Notes: generated from the letters alone by a model not told the origin. Shown: positions 16,143 to 26,576, numbered from the stretch's first letter. The stretch: DNA of 56,006 nucleotides from an uncultured Allomuricauda sp. (GCF_937884665.1 NZ_CAKZYF010000161.1:1-56006), one strand, 5' to 3'. Program-made: numbers and translations.

Positions 16143-18218
16143 TTAATCCATCAAAATGTTTAAGATTTCGATAGCAGCATCGCTGATTTTTGTACCTGGT
16201 CCAAAGACGCCCACGGCACCACTTTCAAATAGACTCCCGTAATCCTGTTTTGGAATAACACCACCCACGATGACCGCGATGTCTTCCCGCCCGTAATTCG
16301 CCAATTCTTTGATTACTTCTGGCACTAATGTTTTATGGCCGCCTGCTAAAGACGAAACCCCTAAAACGTGGACATCATTTTCTACTGCTTGTTTAGCAAC
16401 TTCAGCAGGGGTTTGGAACAGAGGCCCAATATCTACATCGAATCCCAAGTCTGCATAGCCCGTCGCAACTACCTTGGCACCCCTATCATGACCATCCTGT
16501 CCCATTTTAGCTATCATGATTCGGGGTCTACGTCCCTCCTCGATAGCAAAGTCATCAGCCATCTTTCTGGCTTTTTCAAAACTTTTATCGTCTTTGATTT
16601 CTTTTGAATACACTCCGGTAAAGGATTGGATTTTAGCTCTATAGCGTCCAAAGGCTTCTTCCATTGCATCACTGATTTCACCTAATGTCGCCCTTTTTCG
16701 AGCTGCGTCTACTGCTAAAGCTAATAAATTTTCACGCTTTGAAATCCCGTGCATTGCTTTTTTGGAGGCATTTGCAATTTTCTGCAATACCTGTTGCACC
16801 GACATGTCTTCCCTTTTCGATTTCAGATTTTCTAAACGTTCAACTTGTTGCTTGCGCACTTTGGCATTGTCCACTTCTAAAATTTGGAGATCGTCCTCAT
16901 CTTCCAATTGGTGCTTGTTCACACCTAGAATGGTGTCCTGGCCACTATCAATTCGAGCTTGTTTTTTCGCGGCAGCTTCTTCAATCCTTTTTTTTGGTAT
17001 ACCTGCTTCAATAGCTTTTGTCATTCCACCCAATTTTTCTACTTCCTGTAAGAGTTTCCAGGCTTCTTCGGCGATGTCTTGGGTAAGTTGCTCCACAAAA
17101 TGGCTACCGGCCCAAGGATCGACCGTTTTGGTGATATGAGTTTCCTTTTGTAGATAAATCTGGGTATTTCGGGCAATACGCGCGGAAAAATCGGTGGGCA
17201 GGGCAATGGCCTCGTCCAATGCATTGGTATGTAGACTTTGGGTGCCTCCAAATGCAGCTGCCATGGCTTCTATAGTAGTCCGGGCTACATTGTTGAATGG
17301 GTCTTGTTCGGTAAGACTCCAGCCACTGGTTTGGCAGTGGGTACGGAGCATGAGGGATTTTTCGTTTTTTGGTCCGAATTCCTTAACCAATTTTGCCCAG
17401 AGCATTCTACCCGCCCTCATTTTAGCGATTTCCGTGAAGTGGTCCATACCAATTCCCCAGAAAAAAGATAGTCTTGGTGCGAACTCATCGATTTTAAGTC
17501 CGGCTTTTATGCCAGTTCTTATGTATTCCATGCCATCTGCCAAAGTATAAGCCAATTCTATGGCCGCTGGTGCACCTGCCTCATGCATGTGATACCCTGA
17601 GATGCTGATACTGTTGAATTTGGGCATTTGCTTGCTGGTAAACTCAAAAATATCCGCCACAATCTGCATGGACGGCATAGGCGGATAGATATAGGTGTTG
17701 CGCACCATGAATTCCTTGAGAATATCATTTTGAATGGTACCGGACAACTTTTCCATTGAAACCCCTTGCTCTTCCGCAGCTACGATGTAGAAAGCCATAA
17801 CAGGCAGAACTGCTCCGTTCATCGTCATGGAAACCGACATTTTATCTAAAGGAATCCCATCAAACAAAATTTTCATGTCTTCCACAGAGTCTATGGCCAC
17901 GCCCGCTTTTCCTACATCGCCGACGACCCGTTCATTATCACTATCGTACCCTCTATGGGTAGGAAGATCGAACGCTACCGAAAGTCCTTTTTGTCCCGCC
18001 GCTAGGTTTCTTCGGTAGAAAGCATTGCTTTCCTCGGCGGTGGAGAACCCAGCATATTGACGAATGGTCCAAGGGCGTCTCACATACATCGTGGAGTAGG
18101 GGCCACGTAGGAATGGAGGAATTCCAGCAGCAAAGTTTTTATGTCTTGGTCCATTTCCTCCCAACTTGGATTTTGGATACGGACTCAACTTCATATTTTG
18201 AAGGTTTTTTCTACTCAT
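16143..18218 (-). CDS. scpA: Methylmalonyl-CoA mutase large (catalytic) subunit
   Basis: This enzyme uses adenosylcobalamin to interconvert succinyl-CoA and (R)-methylmalonyl-CoA. The substrate-binding barrel has [31 protein letters not shown], and [18 protein letters not shown]. The C-terminal cobalamin domain has the lower-axial-ligand motif [10 protein letters not shown] and the [12 protein letters not shown] loop. I chose the ATG at 18218 (MSRKNLQN), which overlaps the small-subunit stop by eight bases (ATGAGTAG). The longer frame from 18263 would run deep into the small-subunit gene. Together with the acyl-CoA carboxylase at 20712-24194 it completes propionyl-CoA to succinyl-CoA except for the epimerase, which is not in this window. 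Confidence 0.95.
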   Translation of the reverse strand: MSRKNLQNMKLSPYPKSKLGGNGPRHKNFAAGIPPFLRGPYSTMYVRRPWTIRQYAGFSTAEESNAFYRRNLAAGQKGLSVAFDLPTHRGYDSDNERVVGDVGKAGVAIDSVEDMKILFDGIPLDKMSVSMTMNGAVLPVMAFYIVAAEEQGVSMEKLSGTIQNDILKEFMVRNTYIYPPMPSMQIVADIFEFTSKQMPKFNSISISGYHMHEAGAPAAIELAYTLADGMEYIRTGIKAGLKIDEFAPRLSFFWGIGMDHFTEIAKMRAGRMLWAKLVKEFGPKNEKSLMLRTHCQTSGWSLTEQDPFNNVARTTIEAMAAAFGGTQSLHTNALDEAIALPTDFSARIARNTQIYLQKETHITKTVDPWAGSHFVEQLTQDIAEEAWKLLQEVEKLGGMTKAIEAGIPKKRIEEAAAKKQARIDSGQDTILGVNKHQLEDEDDLQILEVDNAKVRKQQVERLENLKSKREDMSVQQVLQKIANASKKAMHGISKRENLLALAVDAARKRATLGEISDAMEEAFGRYRAKIQSFTGVYSKEIKDDKSFEKARKMADDFAIEEGRRPRIMIAKMGQDGHDRGAKVVATGYADLGFDVDIGPLFQTPAEVAKQAVENDVHVLGVSSLAGGHKTLVPEVIKELANYGREDIAVIVGGVIPKQDYGSLFESGAVGVFGPGTKISDAAIEILNILMD

Positions 18219-19584
18219 TATCCAAGCGTTTTTGTTCCATTTCCTCCGCCCATCTTTTTTCAATGATGGGAATTATTTTCGTTTTTTCAGACCTTTTTTT
18301 GGTAAACGGATAAAGTTCCAGTGTACCCTTCATCCGGTCATTAGAATCTTGGTAGGCGTTGGTGCCCAGTAGGATTGTTTCACCAGCATCGAACAAGGTC
18401 TGTTCCTTTAGCGCACTCTCCTTTATTTTTTGTTGGATTTTTCCAGTTTCGAGCGCCTTCAAAAATCCACCCGAAGCTTCAATTTGTTTAAAAAGGGCCA
18501 ACGCTTTTTGTGCCAATTGATGGGTGAGGGATTCAATGTAGAACGCTCCATTTGTAACGTGGGCGATATTCTCAAAATAACTCTCTTCTTTCAAAAGAAT
18601 CAGCTGATTGCGACTTATCCGTTCTGCAAAGTCGTTGTCCTTGTGGTAAAGGGCATCGTACGGAAGATTACAAATCGTATCCGCGCCGCCTAAAATGCCC
18701 GACATGCACTCAGAGGTGGTCCGTAGCATGTTTACATTGTAATCGTAAAGCGTCTTGTTCCTTTTTGAAGGAACTGCCAGAATATGGCATTCCGTATCTA
18801 TACCGTAGTCCGAGGCCAATGATGCCCATAACCATCTAAGTGCTCTAATTTTGGCAATTTCAAAAAAATAGTTACCTCCAACGGCCACTTTAAAAGCGGT
18901 CTTTGGAAACGCTGTTGAAAATTCGTTCAAATATTCATGGGCATGGGAAAGCCCATAGGCCAACTGTTGTACCAGGTTTGCTCCAGCATTCTGGTACAGC
19001 GTGGTATCTATGGCAAAAGGATATGCGAAATCAGTTTCTGCAGTGAGATGGATAAGCCTTTGAAGGACTTCTGTGTCTTCCTTTTGGGAACGGTACCAAT
19101 TTCCGGTCCGTGCCAAATTGCCGATACTATCGACATGTAGATGGAGCTGCGTCGGCAAAGTTTTCAGGGAAGTGAGCAGTTTTTCAATAGGCCCCTGTGC
19201 CAAAAAGCTAAAGTTGAAATGGATGGGAGTGTTTGGGACTTCTATTCCTTTTAAAAGTTCCACCAGGTCAATTTGGTCGTTAGGAACAGTAAAAATCAAG
19301 CTTTCAACACCTTTTTTTAGGAACCCTCTGGCTTTTTTATTGGTTTTGACCGTATCCCCTACATAAAGGGATTGGGCAATTTTCCAAGTTCTGGGTTTTT
19401 GTTCCAGGACCTCAAAATCTTTTACATCCTCTGAGTTATAGAAGGGTTTTATCTTGATACCTTCAGGAGATTCCCAGACCAGGGTATCATTATAATCCGC
19501 TCCTTTGAGGTCATATTGTATTTTTTGTTTCCATTGTTTGGCGGAAACCTCTGAAAATTCGTCAAATAAACCGGGTTTATTCAT
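18211..19584 (-). CDS. mutA: Methylmalonyl-CoA mutase small subunit (short form)
   Basis: This 457-residue homologue of the mutase barrel domain pairs with the catalytic subunit. Recognisable segments are [20 protein letters not shown] at the N-terminus, [38 protein letters not shown] and [15 protein letters not shown]. There is no cobalamin-binding DGHDRG domain. Classic small subunits keep a degenerate one and exceed 600 residues, so this is a shortened, structural partner. The start at 19584 overlaps the stop of the FtsB-like gene by eight bases, and the stop overlaps the large-subunit start by eight. Confidence 0.9.
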   Translation of the reverse strand: MNKPGLFDEFSEVSAKQWKQKIQYDLKGADYNDTLVWESPEGIKIKPFYNSEDVKDFEVLEQKPRTWKIAQSLYVGDTVKTNKKARGFLKKGVESLIFTVPNDQIDLVELLKGIEVPNTPIHFNFSFLAQGPIEKLLTSLKTLPTQLHLHVDSIGNLARTGNWYRSQKEDTEVLQRLIHLTAETDFAYPFAIDTTLYQNAGANLVQQLAYGLSHAHEYLNEFSTAFPKTAFKVAVGGNYFFEIAKIRALRWLWASLASDYGIDTECHILAVPSKRNKTLYDYNVNMLRTTSECMSGILGGADTICNLPYDALYHKDNDFAERISRNQLILLKEESYFENIAHVTNGAFYIESLTHQLAQKALALFKQIEASGGFLKALETGKIQQKIKESALKEQTLFDAGETILLGTNAYQDSNDRMKGTLELYPFTKKRSEKTKIIPIIEKRWAEEMEQKRLDNE

Positions 19585-19909
19585 TCTTCTTGGTTTTTAG
19601 ACTGTCTTCATACTCTATCAAGAAAATCTCCTCGCCATCCTTTTTCATATAGTATTTTTCACGGGCATACTTTTCAAGTTCATTGGAATCTGAAAGCTTC
19701 TCCAAAATTTCTTTGTCCTTGGCTATTTCACCGGTCAAAAACTGTTTTTGTTTTTCCAACTTTTTGATTTCTTTCCGCAGTTCCAAATGAATCAGTAAGG
19801 AATTTGTATCGAAGAAAGTCATCCAGATTACAAAAATTGTTAAGACCAGAACGTACATATTGGTCATTACCTTGAACCATTTCTTTTTTTTCAGCGCTTT
19901 CCAACCCAT
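19577..19909 (-). CDS. FtsB/DivIC-type septum formation initiator protein
   Basis: This 110-residue bitopic protein has a short basic cytoplasmic N-terminus (WKALKKKKWFK), one membrane helix (MYVLVLTIFVIWMTFF) and then a coiled coil (LELRKEIKKLEKQKQFLTGEI). The conserved KYAREKYYMKKDGEEIFLIEY tail is the FtsB/DivIC signature. It should form the FtsBLQ-type divisome subcomplex at the inner membrane. It lies between udk and the mutase genes. Its stop overlaps the mutA start (ATGAATAA), an odd coupling of cell division and propionate metabolism that probably reflects packing rather than function. Confidence 0.88.
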   Translation of the reverse strand: MGWKALKKKKWFKVMTNMYVLVLTIFVIWMTFFDTNSLLIHLELRKEIKKLEKQKQFLTGEIAKDKEILEKLSDSNELEKYAREKYYMKKDGEEIFLIEYEDSLKTKKNE

Positions 19910-19913
19910 GCTA

Positions 19914-20519
19914 TCATAACTTATCGTTTATAATGGTACGCACCATATCTACAGCTACGGTATTGTAATGGTTGTTGGGGATAATCAGGTCCGCAAATTC
20001 TTTGGAGGGTTCAATAAACTGCTCGTGCATGGGTTTTACTGCGTTCTGATAGCGGTACAAAACTTTTTCCAAATCGTGTCCCCGTTCCCTGATATCTCTT
20101 TGGAGTCTTCGTATCAATCGTTCATCAGAGTCTGCATGTACATAGATTTTTATATCGAATAGGTCTCGTAACTTGGGATTGCTTAGCACCAGAATCCCTT
20201 CAACGATGATGACTTTTCTTGGGTGTACGGTTATCGTTTCATCCAAACGGGTTTCCTCTACGAAGGAATAAATCGGTTTCTGGATGGGTTCTCCTCGCCG
20301 CAATTGTTCAAGATGGGAAATCAGTAACTCAAAATCTATGGAATTGGGGTGGTCAAAGTTCACCTGCCCACGTTCCTTTTTTGTCAAATGGTCAAGGTCA
20401 TTATAATACGAATCTTGGGAAATTACCCCGACTTCATCTTCCGGGAGTTCCTGAACAATTTGATTGACCACGGTCGTCTTTCCACAACCCGTGCCCCCAG
20501 CGATTCCTATAATGAGCAT
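19914..20519 (-). CDS. udk: Uridine kinase
   Basis: Uridine/cytidine kinase phosphorylates uridine or cytidine to the monophosphate in pyrimidine salvage. The 201-residue protein opens with IIGIAGGTGCGKTTV (P-loop), then SQDSYYNDL, NFDHPNSIDFELL, VIIVEGILVL and RRLQRDIRERGHDLEKVLYRY. I chose the ATG at 20519 (MLIIGIAGG) over the upstream ATG at 20603. The P-loop normally starts within the first ten residues, and the extra part overlaps the promoter region. It is the first gene of the leftward udk-ftsB-like-mutA-scpA operon. Confidence 0.95.
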   Translation of the reverse strand: MLIIGIAGGTGCGKTTVVNQIVQELPEDEVGVISQDSYYNDLDHLTKKERGQVNFDHPNSIDFELLISHLEQLRRGEPIQKPIYSFVEETRLDETITVHPRKVIIVEGILVLSNPKLRDLFDIKIYVHADSDERLIRRLQRDIRERGHDLEKVLYRYQNAVKPMHEQFIEPSKEFADLIIPNNHYNTVAVDMVRTIINDKL

Positions 20520-20536
20520 TGTCAAAAATTTGATAT

Positions 20537-20544
20537 CAAAAGTA
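20537..20544 (-). promoter_or_regulatory. Possible -7 box for udk
   Basis: Read on the reverse strand this is TACTTTTG, matching TAnnTTTG, 17 bases ahead of the udk start. No clear TTTG -33 element is found at the right spacing, so the call rests on the -7 box alone. Confidence 0.3.
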
Positions 20545-20607
20545 AGCATTTGATAAGATTTTTGGTCATCCCTACAGCGTGCATAGTTAGGATTTGTTTC
20601 CAAAGAA

Positions 20608-20694
20608 ATGAATGACCGCTGTCATAAAATGAAAAAGTTTATGGTACTAGTTTTGTGCTGGATTATCGCTTTAATCTTATCTTTAACTGACTAA
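20608..20694 (+). CDS. Possible very small membrane peptide upstream of the acyl-CoA carboxylase operon
   Basis: A 28-codon frame starting at the ATG at 20608 (or 21 codons from 20629, MKKFMVLV) encodes a short basic start and one hydrophobic helix, LVLCWIIALILSLTD. It ends 17 bases before the biotin-carrier gene. It could be a small membrane protein or leader peptide. The same stretch contains TATCTTTA (20678-20685), a passable -7 box, so it may just be promoter DNA. The small size and lack of homology information keep confidence low. Confidence 0.25.
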   Translation: MNDRCHKMKKFMVLVLCWIIALILSLTD

Positions 20695-20711
20695 CAACAG
20701 ACAACCTATCC

Positions 20712-21197
20712 ATGGATGAACCGTATTCTATCACGGCCAATGAAGGCCACGAATTTCAGCTGAAACGAGACGATATTTCCCATCTGGACATTTTACAAGT
20801 AGGAGAAGACAAGTTCCATTTGTTAAAGGATGGAAAGTCGTTCCATATCGAGATTTTGGCAGGTGATTTCAAAGGACTTCAGTATACCGTGAAGGTGAAT
20901 GGAACTGAATACAAAACCGCTATAAAGACCCCATTGCTCCGTCTTATCGAAAAAATGGGATTCGCGACCAATGGGACAAAGAATGTTGCATCTATTGAAG
21001 CACCTATGCCGGGACTTATTCTGGAAATTTCGGTCAAAGAAGGACAACAAGTAAGAGAAAACGATTCCCTTTTGATTCTGGAGGCCATGAAGATGGAAAA
21101 CAGTATCGCCTCCCCCAGGGATGGGGTCGTGAAAAGCATATCTGTAAAACAGGGGGATGCCGTTGAGAAAAAACAGATTTTATTAACTTTTGAATAA
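20712..21197 (+). CDS. Acyl-CoA carboxylase biotin carboxyl carrier subunit
   Basis: This 161-residue protein has a biotinyl domain at its C-terminus: APMPGLILEISVKEGQ, then EAMKMEN with the biotin-accepting Lys127, then SPRDGVVKSISVKQGD. The first ~90 residues form a beta-rich extension typical of stand-alone carriers of propionyl/acetyl-CoA carboxylases. It carries the carboxyl group from the biotin carboxylase (next gene, five bases away) to the carboxyltransferase (third gene). The order carrier, AccC-type, PccB-type marks a propionyl-CoA-type complex rather than the four-part AccABCD acetyl-CoA carboxylase. Confidence 0.92.
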   Translation: MDEPYSITANEGHEFQLKRDDISHLDILQVGEDKFHLLKDGKSFHIEILAGDFKGLQYTVKVNGTEYKTAIKTPLLRLIEKMGFATNGTKNVASIEAPMPGLILEISVKEGQQVRENDSLLILEAMKMENSIASPRDGVVKSISVKQGDAVEKKQILLTFE

Positions 21198-21202
21198 AGC
21201 GC

Positions 21203-22645
21203 ATGAAAAAAATACTGGTCGCCAATCGAGGAGAAATTGCTTTGCGGGTGATGCGCACGGCAAAAAAAATGGGGATTCGTACGGTTGCGGTGTTTTCTGA
21301 AGTGGATAGAAACGCTCCTCATGTCCGCTTTGCCGACGAGGCGGTCTGTATCGGTGCCGCCCCCTCCAATCAGTCCTATCTGGTAGGTGAGAAAATTATT
21401 GAAGTTGCCAAAGCTTTGGAGGTGGATGGGATTCACCCGGGCTATGGTTTTTTAAGTGAGAATGCGGACTTTGCCGAAGCTGTTGAAAAAAACGGCATAA
21501 CTTTCATTGGGCCGAAATCAAAGGCAATTCGAATCATGGGAAGCAAGCTGGAGGCGAAAGAGGCCGTAAAAGACTATGACATTCCCATGGTACCCGGAAT
21601 TGACGAAGCCATTACCGATGTGAAAGCGGCCAAACGGATAGCTTCGGAAATAGGGTACCCAATTTTGATAAAAGCTTCCGCTGGGGGTGGAGGAAAAGGA
21701 ATGCGGGTAGTTGATGATCCCTCCCGCTTTGAATCCCAAATGGAGCGGGCCATTAGTGAAGCCACATCCGCTTTTGGCGATGGTTCGGTTTTTTTGGAAA
21801 AATACGTAACATCACCCAGGCATATTGAAATCCAAGTGATGGCGGACACCCATGGCAACGTACTCCACTTTTTTGAAAGGGAATGCAGCATTCAGCGAAG
21901 ACATCAAAAGGTTGTGGAAGAGGCTCCGTCTTCCTTGCTCACCCCAGCGCTTCGGAATGCTATGGGCGATGCAGCCGTTAAAGTAGCGAAGGCATGTGAT
22001 TATGTAGGGGCAGGTACCGTGGAGTTTTTGATGGATGCCGATATGAACTTTTACTTCTTGGAAATGAATACGCGTTTGCAAGTGGAGCATCCTGTAACAG
22101 AAATGGTAACCGGAGTGGATTTGGTAGAGTTCCAAATCAAGGTTGCACGCGGTGAAGCATTGCCCTTGAGCCAAAGTGATATAACCATTGAAGGCCACGC
22201 CATGGAACTCAGGGTCTACGCTGAAGATCCCCTGAACGATTTCTTGCCCAGTGTGGGTCAATTGGAAACCTACAGATTGCCGGAAGGGGAAGGAATACGG
22301 GTAGATAATGGGTTTGAGGAGGGAATGGATGTTCCCATTTATTATGATCCCATGCTGTCTAAGCTGATTACCTATGGTAAAACCCGCGAAGAGGCCATAG
22401 AATTGATTTTGAAAGCAATTGAAAACTATAAAATCAAGGGTGTGCAGACCACCTTGCCGTTCGGTACCTTTGTTTTTGAGCATGAAGCGTTTCGCTCGGG
22501 TGATTTTGATACCCACTTTGTCAAAAACCATTATTCACCAGAAGCTATAAAAACAAAAAGTGCCAATGAAGCTGAAGTCGCTGCCATGATGGCGCTAAAA
22601 ATATACTTTGAAGACCAAAAAATAGTACAACTTCCCTCAAATTAA
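21203..22645 (+). CDS. accC: Acyl-CoA carboxylase biotin carboxylase subunit
   Basis: This ATP-grasp enzyme carboxylates biotin on the carrier subunit with ATP and bicarbonate. The 480-residue protein has [15 protein letters not shown] at the start, [12 protein letters not shown], the glycine-rich [32 protein letters not shown], and [15 protein letters not shown] with the metal-binding and catalytic residues. It is about 30 residues longer than E. coli AccC at the C-terminus. It lies between the carrier and the carboxyltransferase genes, so it serves the propionyl-CoA-type complex; acetyl-CoA as an additional substrate cannot be excluded. Confidence 0.93.
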   Translation: MKKILVANRGEIALRVMRTAKKMGIRTVAVFSEVDRNAPHVRFADEAVCIGAAPSNQSYLVGEKIIEVAKALEVDGIHPGYGFLSENADFAEAVEKNGITFIGPKSKAIRIMGSKLEAKEAVKDYDIPMVPGIDEAITDVKAAKRIASEIGYPILIKASAGGGGKGMRVVDDPSRFESQMERAISEATSAFGDGSVFLEKYVTSPRHIEIQVMADTHGNVLHFFERECSIQRRHQKVVEEAPSSLLTPALRNAMGDAAVKVAKACDYVGAGTVEFLMDADMNFYFLEMNTRLQVEHPVTEMVTGVDLVEFQIKVARGEALPLSQSDITIEGHAMELRVYAEDPLNDFLPSVGQLETYRLPEGEGIRVDNGFEEGMDVPIYYDPMLSKLITYGKTREEAIELILKAIENYKIKGVQTTLPFGTFVFEHEAFRSGDFDTHFVKNHYSPEAIKTKSANEAEVAAMMALKIYFEDQKIVQLPSN

Positions 22646-22652
22646 GCATAAT

Positions 22653-24194
22653 ATGGATTCCAAATTACGGACCCTTCAAAAAAGAATAGAACAAGCGCAT
22701 TTAGGAGGAGGTGAAAAGCGAATCGCCAAACAACATGCGAAGAAAAAATTGACCGCCAGAGAACGGATCCACTACTTATTGGATGAGGGTTCTTTTGAGG
22801 AAATGGGGATTTTGGTCACACATCGAACCACAGATTTTGGCATGGACAAAGAGATTTACTTTGGAGATGGTGTAGTTACGGGCTATGGTACCATCAACGG
22901 CAGGTTGGTATATGTTTATGCACAAGATTTTACTGTTTTTGGTGGGGCATTGTCCGAAACCCACGCTGAGAAAATCTGCAAGGTCATGGATTTGGCCATG
23001 AAAGTGGGAGCTCCAATTATTGGATTGAATGATTCTGGAGGTGCCAGAATTCAAGAAGGGGTCAAATCTTTAGGAGGTTATGCCGATATTTTTTATCGAA
23101 ACGTCCAAGCTTCTGGGGTGATACCCCAAATTTCGGCAGTCATGGGACCCTGCGCTGGGGGAGCGGTGTATTCTCCCGCGATGACCGATTTTATAATTAT
23201 GGTGGAAGAGACCAGTTATATGTTTGTCACAGGACCGAATGTTGTAAAAACCGTGACCAATGAAGAAGTAAGTTCCGAAGAACTGGGTGGGGCAAGTACC
23301 CATGCGGTCAAATCGGGCGTGGCCCATAAAACCTCGAATAACGACGCCGCTTGTTTGGATGACATAAAAAAACTATTGGATTATCTTCCACAGAGCAACA
23401 AGGAGATACCACAACCCAAACCTTTCAAGTTGGGAGAGGAGATCCGCGAGGAACTTTCAAGCATTGTACCCGATAATCCCAACAAACCTTATGATATGCA
23501 CGAGATTATCCATGGGATCATAGACTATGGTACCTTCTATGAAATCCACAAGGATTATGCGGAAAACATTATTGTAGGGTTTGCTAGACTAGGGGGTAGG
23601 AGTATAGGTATCATTGCAAACCAGCCGATGTTCTTGGCAGGTGTTCTAGGTGTCAGTAGCTCTCAAAAAGCAGCTCGATTTACCCGGTTCTGTGACGCGT
23701 TCAATATTCCTTTATTGGTTTTGGTGGATGTGCCTGGATTTCTCCCCGGTACGGACCAGGAGTGGAACGGTATTATCATCCATGGGGCCAAATTATTGTA
23801 TGCCCTAAGTGAGGCTACGGTGCCCCGGGTAACGGTAATTACCCGAAAGGCGTATGGCGGGGCTTATGATGTAATGAACTCCAAACACATTGGTGCCGAT
23901 TTTAATTTTGCGTGGCCAACTGCGGAGATTGCCGTAATGGGTGCCAAAGGAGCCAGTGAAATCATTTTTCGAAAAGAGATCGCCGCTGCGGAAAATCCTG
24001 AAGCCAAATTGAAGGAGAAGGAAGCCGAATATGCCGATAAGTTCGCCAACCCCTATAGAGCTGCCAGAAGAGGTTTCATTGATGAGGTAATACTTCCTAA
24101 AAACACAAGAAGGAAATTGTTAAAAGCCTTTGCCATGTTGGAGAAAAAAGAAGTGCAGACCCCAAAGAAAAAGCATGGCAACATTCCTTTGTGA
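22653..24194 (+). CDS. Acyl-CoA (propionyl-CoA-type) carboxylase beta subunit, carboxyltransferase
   Basis: This 513-residue carboxyltransferase moves CO2 from carboxybiotin to an acyl-CoA, most likely propionyl-CoA to give (S)-methylmalonyl-CoA. The fused N and C crotonase-like halves are seen: [49 protein letters not shown], then [32 protein letters not shown] and the C-terminal [16 protein letters not shown]. The divergent operon encodes methylmalonyl-CoA mutase, which uses the product after epimerisation. This is the last gene of the three-gene carboxylase operon. Confidence 0.93.
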   Translation: MDSKLRTLQKRIEQAHLGGGEKRIAKQHAKKKLTARERIHYLLDEGSFEEMGILVTHRTTDFGMDKEIYFGDGVVTGYGTINGRLVYVYAQDFTVFGGALSETHAEKICKVMDLAMKVGAPIIGLNDSGGARIQEGVKSLGGYADIFYRNVQASGVIPQISAVMGPCAGGAVYSPAMTDFIIMVEETSYMFVTGPNVVKTVTNEEVSSEELGGASTHAVKSGVAHKTSNNDAACLDDIKKLLDYLPQSNKEIPQPKPFKLGEEIREELSSIVPDNPNKPYDMHEIIHGIIDYGTFYEIHKDYAENIIVGFARLGGRSIGIIANQPMFLAGVLGVSSSQKAARFTRFCDAFNIPLLVLVDVPGFLPGTDQEWNGIIIHGAKLLYALSEATVPRVTVITRKAYGGAYDVMNSKHIGADFNFAWPTAEIAVMGAKGASEIIFRKEIAAAENPEAKLKEKEAEYADKFANPYRAARRGFIDEVILPKNTRRKLLKAFAMLEKKEVQTPKKKHGNIPL

Positions 24195-24268
24195 TATTTT
24201 TAATTCCGCAACACGTTAATAAAACGTAAATACTGGTCAAAAAAACCACTTGGTCAACTAGGGTTGTC

Positions 24269-24276
24269 TAATTTTG
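24269..24276 (+). promoter_or_regulatory. -7 box just before the MFS efflux gene
   Basis: TAATTTTG matches TAnnTTTG and ends only four bases before the ATG at 24281. If used, transcription would start at or next to the start codon, giving a leaderless mRNA. TTG at 24250-24252 is a possible but closely spaced -33 element (16 bases). Confidence 0.4.
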
Positions 24277-24280
24277 CCAG

Positions 24281-25492
24281 ATGCAAAAAGAAAGCCAGAA
24301 ACCAAGTTTCGAATTTATGGCACTGATGGCCGCACTAATGTCCATTGTGGCACTGTCCATTGATACCCTCCTGCCTGCGATTCCGAATATTGGTCAAACG
24401 ATTAACAGCTTGGACCCAACCCAAAATCAGAAACTGATAACCATGATTTTTTTGGGATTGGGTGTGGGACAGTTATTTTTTGGGCCACTTTCCGATTCTT
24501 ATGGTCGAAAACCTGTTGTATATCTGGGCATGGCAGTTTTTGGAATAGCGAGCTTTATATGCCTTTGGGCACCCAGTTTAGAGTGGATGATCGTAGGGCG
24601 TATTTTACAAGGTATCGGACTTTCCGTGGCACGAAGTATAGCGATTTCCATAATCAGGGACACCTATAATGGTAATCTAATGGCAAGGGTGATGTCTTTT
24701 GTCACGGCTTTTTTTATCCTGGTCCCCGTGATTGCTCCTTCCTTGGGCAAGATTATCTTGGACATCGCTAATTGGCAGGCTATTTTTTATGTTCAATTGA
24801 TATGCACTTTGATCGTAGGGCTATGGTTTTGGAAAAGACAACCAGAAACGCTTCGTCCAGAATACAAAATTCCTTTTTCGAGCACTGTTTTCGTGGACGG
24901 CCTAAAAGAATTCATGCGATATCGGGAAACCGTGGCATTTACCCTGGCCTCTGGTTTTATAACTGGTGCTTTTTTGGTGTATTTGAGTGCCTCCCAGCAT
25001 ATTTTTGAGGATTTATATGGCCTGAAGGACTCCTTCCCCTATATTTTTGCCGGTCTGTCTATTTCCATTGGTCTTTCCACCTTTTCAAACGGTACCTTGG
25101 TCTTGCGTTATGGTATGTGGAAGCTATCCTACATGGCGCTGTTGGTTTTTTGTTTGGTGGCCCTTCTCTTTGTATTTCTTTTTTGGGGAACGGGTAATCC
25201 CAATGTGATCATACTGATTGTTTTCCTTTCGCTTCAATTCTTTTGTTTGGGATTCATGTGGGGTAATTTTCGTTCCATTGCCATGCAGCCGATAGGGCAT
25301 ATTGCAGGAATTGGAGCAGCGATAAATGGCTTCATTTCTACTGTAATTTCCATCCCAATAGCCACCTTTATCGGAAGTTTTGTAGAGGACACCGTACTTC
25401 CATTATTTATGGGACTGGCCGTTTGCGGTATTATTTCCGTAGTTATATTTCGGATGGCCAAAAAGTCCAAAAAGTTGGCTACGGTAAAATGA
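24281..25492 (+). CDS. Bcr/CflA-type MFS multidrug efflux transporter
   Basis: This 403-residue protein has twelve predicted membrane helices. The MFS motif A is GPLSDSYGRKPVVYLG between helices 2 and 3, and the drug/proton antiporter stretch is LQGIGLSVARSIAISIIRD. The sequence DTLLPAIPNIGQ in helix 1 is typical of the Bcr/CflA group, which exports bicyclomycin, chloramphenicol or sulfonamides, or natural metabolites such as dipeptides. The substrate is unknown. It stands alone with its own promoter and converges on anmK, four bases from that stop codon. Confidence 0.85.
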   Translation: MQKESQKPSFEFMALMAALMSIVALSIDTLLPAIPNIGQTINSLDPTQNQKLITMIFLGLGVGQLFFGPLSDSYGRKPVVYLGMAVFGIASFICLWAPSLEWMIVGRILQGIGLSVARSIAISIIRDTYNGNLMARVMSFVTAFFILVPVIAPSLGKIILDIANWQAIFYVQLICTLIVGLWFWKRQPETLRPEYKIPFSSTVFVDGLKEFMRYRETVAFTLASGFITGAFLVYLSASQHIFEDLYGLKDSFPYIFAGLSISIGLSTFSNGTLVLRYGMWKLSYMALLVFCLVALLFVFLFWGTGNPNVIILIVFLSLQFFCLGFMWGNFRSIAMQPIGHIAGIGAAINGFISTVISIPIATFIGSFVEDTVLPLFMGLAVCGIISVVIFRMAKKSKKLATVK

Positions 25493-25496
25493 TTGT

Positions 25497-26576
25497 TTAT
25501 GGTTTTGGATAGAAAATAACACCACTGCAACTATCCTCCTTTGCGCCTGTGACAGAAGAGAAAATATTGATTTCGTTTTCCTCACATAACACCCCCATTA
25601 AAGCGAATACCAGGGCTTCCTTATAGGAAATCAGTATTTTGGACGGAATATGGAGTTCCACCTTTGGCCCCAGTTTCTGACGTAGGGTTTCTATGAAAAA
25701 TGTGTTCAAGGCTCCACCGCCCGTCACGAACATCTTGTTTTTTGGTTTGGAAAGATGTTTGTTTATCTCTAACGCGATTTGTCCACAGTTGTGGTGGATA
25801 AAAGTGGACAGCAAGTCTGGGATACGGGCCTGGGAATTATCTATCAAAGGGACCACCTCCCCAAGAAACCACTCATACCCGGTGGATTTTGGATGGGGAA
25901 GCCGATAATACGCTAAGCTATCCAACGCATTTTCAAGTTCAGGAATACACTTTCCACTTCGGGCCAATTGTCCTCCCTCGTCATACTCAAGGGCTATCTT
26001 TTGGGTGATGTAGTTAAGGGGCATGTTGGCCATTCCAATATCCAGGGCAATTCGCTTCCCCTCTTTTTCGAAGGAAACGTTGCTAATTCCCCCTAAATTG
26101 AGGCAAAAGTCGAACGCTTGAAACAAAAGCTGGTCCCCAATCGGGACCAAAGGGGCTCCCTGTCCCCCCAACTGTACATCCTTAGTCCGAAAATCACAGA
26201 TTACTTTTTTACCCGCGGTATCAGCAAGCAATTGGCCAGCTCCAAGCTGAAACGTGAACCCCTCTTCCGGGCGATGGTGTGACGTATGTCCATGACTGGC
26301 GATGAAATCTATCTCCAAGTCTTTTTCCAGTATAAAGTGCCTTGCTTGTTGTCCCAACCAAATCCCATAGTCCTCATCTAGCGACTTGTGGTCTTTGTCA
26401 CCGAGATGTATGGCGTTTTTCAACTTATTTTTTTGAATGGGATCGTAAGAAATCGCTCTTGTTTCTTCAATTGAAAAATTCCATTGTGCCCCTTTTTTGG
26501 AAAAACAACAATACGCCATATCCAAACCATCCAAGGAGGTTCCGGACATCATCCCAAGAACTCGGTATTCCTTCAT
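25497..26576 (-). CDS. anmK: Anhydro-N-acetylmuramic acid kinase
   Basis: AnmK cleaves the 1,6-anhydro ring of anhydroMurNAc while phosphorylating it, giving MurNAc-6-phosphate, the substrate of MurQ. The 359-residue protein shows the N-terminal nucleotide motif GMMSGTSLDGLDMAY, the ASHGHTSHH stretch, LDIGMANMPLNYIT with the likely catalytic Asp, and the adenosine-side FVTGGGALN. It is the last gene of the nine-gene leftward operon. Its start overlaps the methyltransferase stop (ATGA). With murQ at 39404 it brackets the whole peptidoglycan-recycling locus. Confidence 0.95.
   Translation of the reverse strand: MKEYRVLGMMSGTSLDGLDMAYCCFSKKGAQWNFSIEETRAISYDPIQKNKLKNAIHLGDKDHKSLDEDYGIWLGQQARHFILEKDLEIDFIASHGHTSHHRPEEGFTFQLGAGQLLADTAGKKVICDFRTKDVQLGGQGAPLVPIGDQLLFQAFDFCLNLGGISNVSFEKEGKRIALDIGMANMPLNYITQKIALEYDEGGQLARSGKCIPELENALDSLAYYRLPHPKSTGYEWFLGEVVPLIDNSQARIPDLLSTFIHHNCGQIALEINKHLSKPKNKMFVTGGGALNTFFIETLRQKLGPKVELHIPSKILISYKEALVFALMGVLCEENEINIFSSVTGAKEDSCSGVIFYPKP

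Noticed and set aside
21812..22531. A 239-codon open frame on the reverse strand opposite the biotin carboxylase gene
   Set aside because: It lies fully inside a gene with strong family motifs on the other strand, shows no recognisable domain and has a His/Cys/Gln-rich composition typical of antisense frames.
24205..24225. Terminator after the carboxylase operon (ACGTT-AATAA-AACGT)
   Set aside because: The stem is only five AT-rich base pairs and no T run follows.
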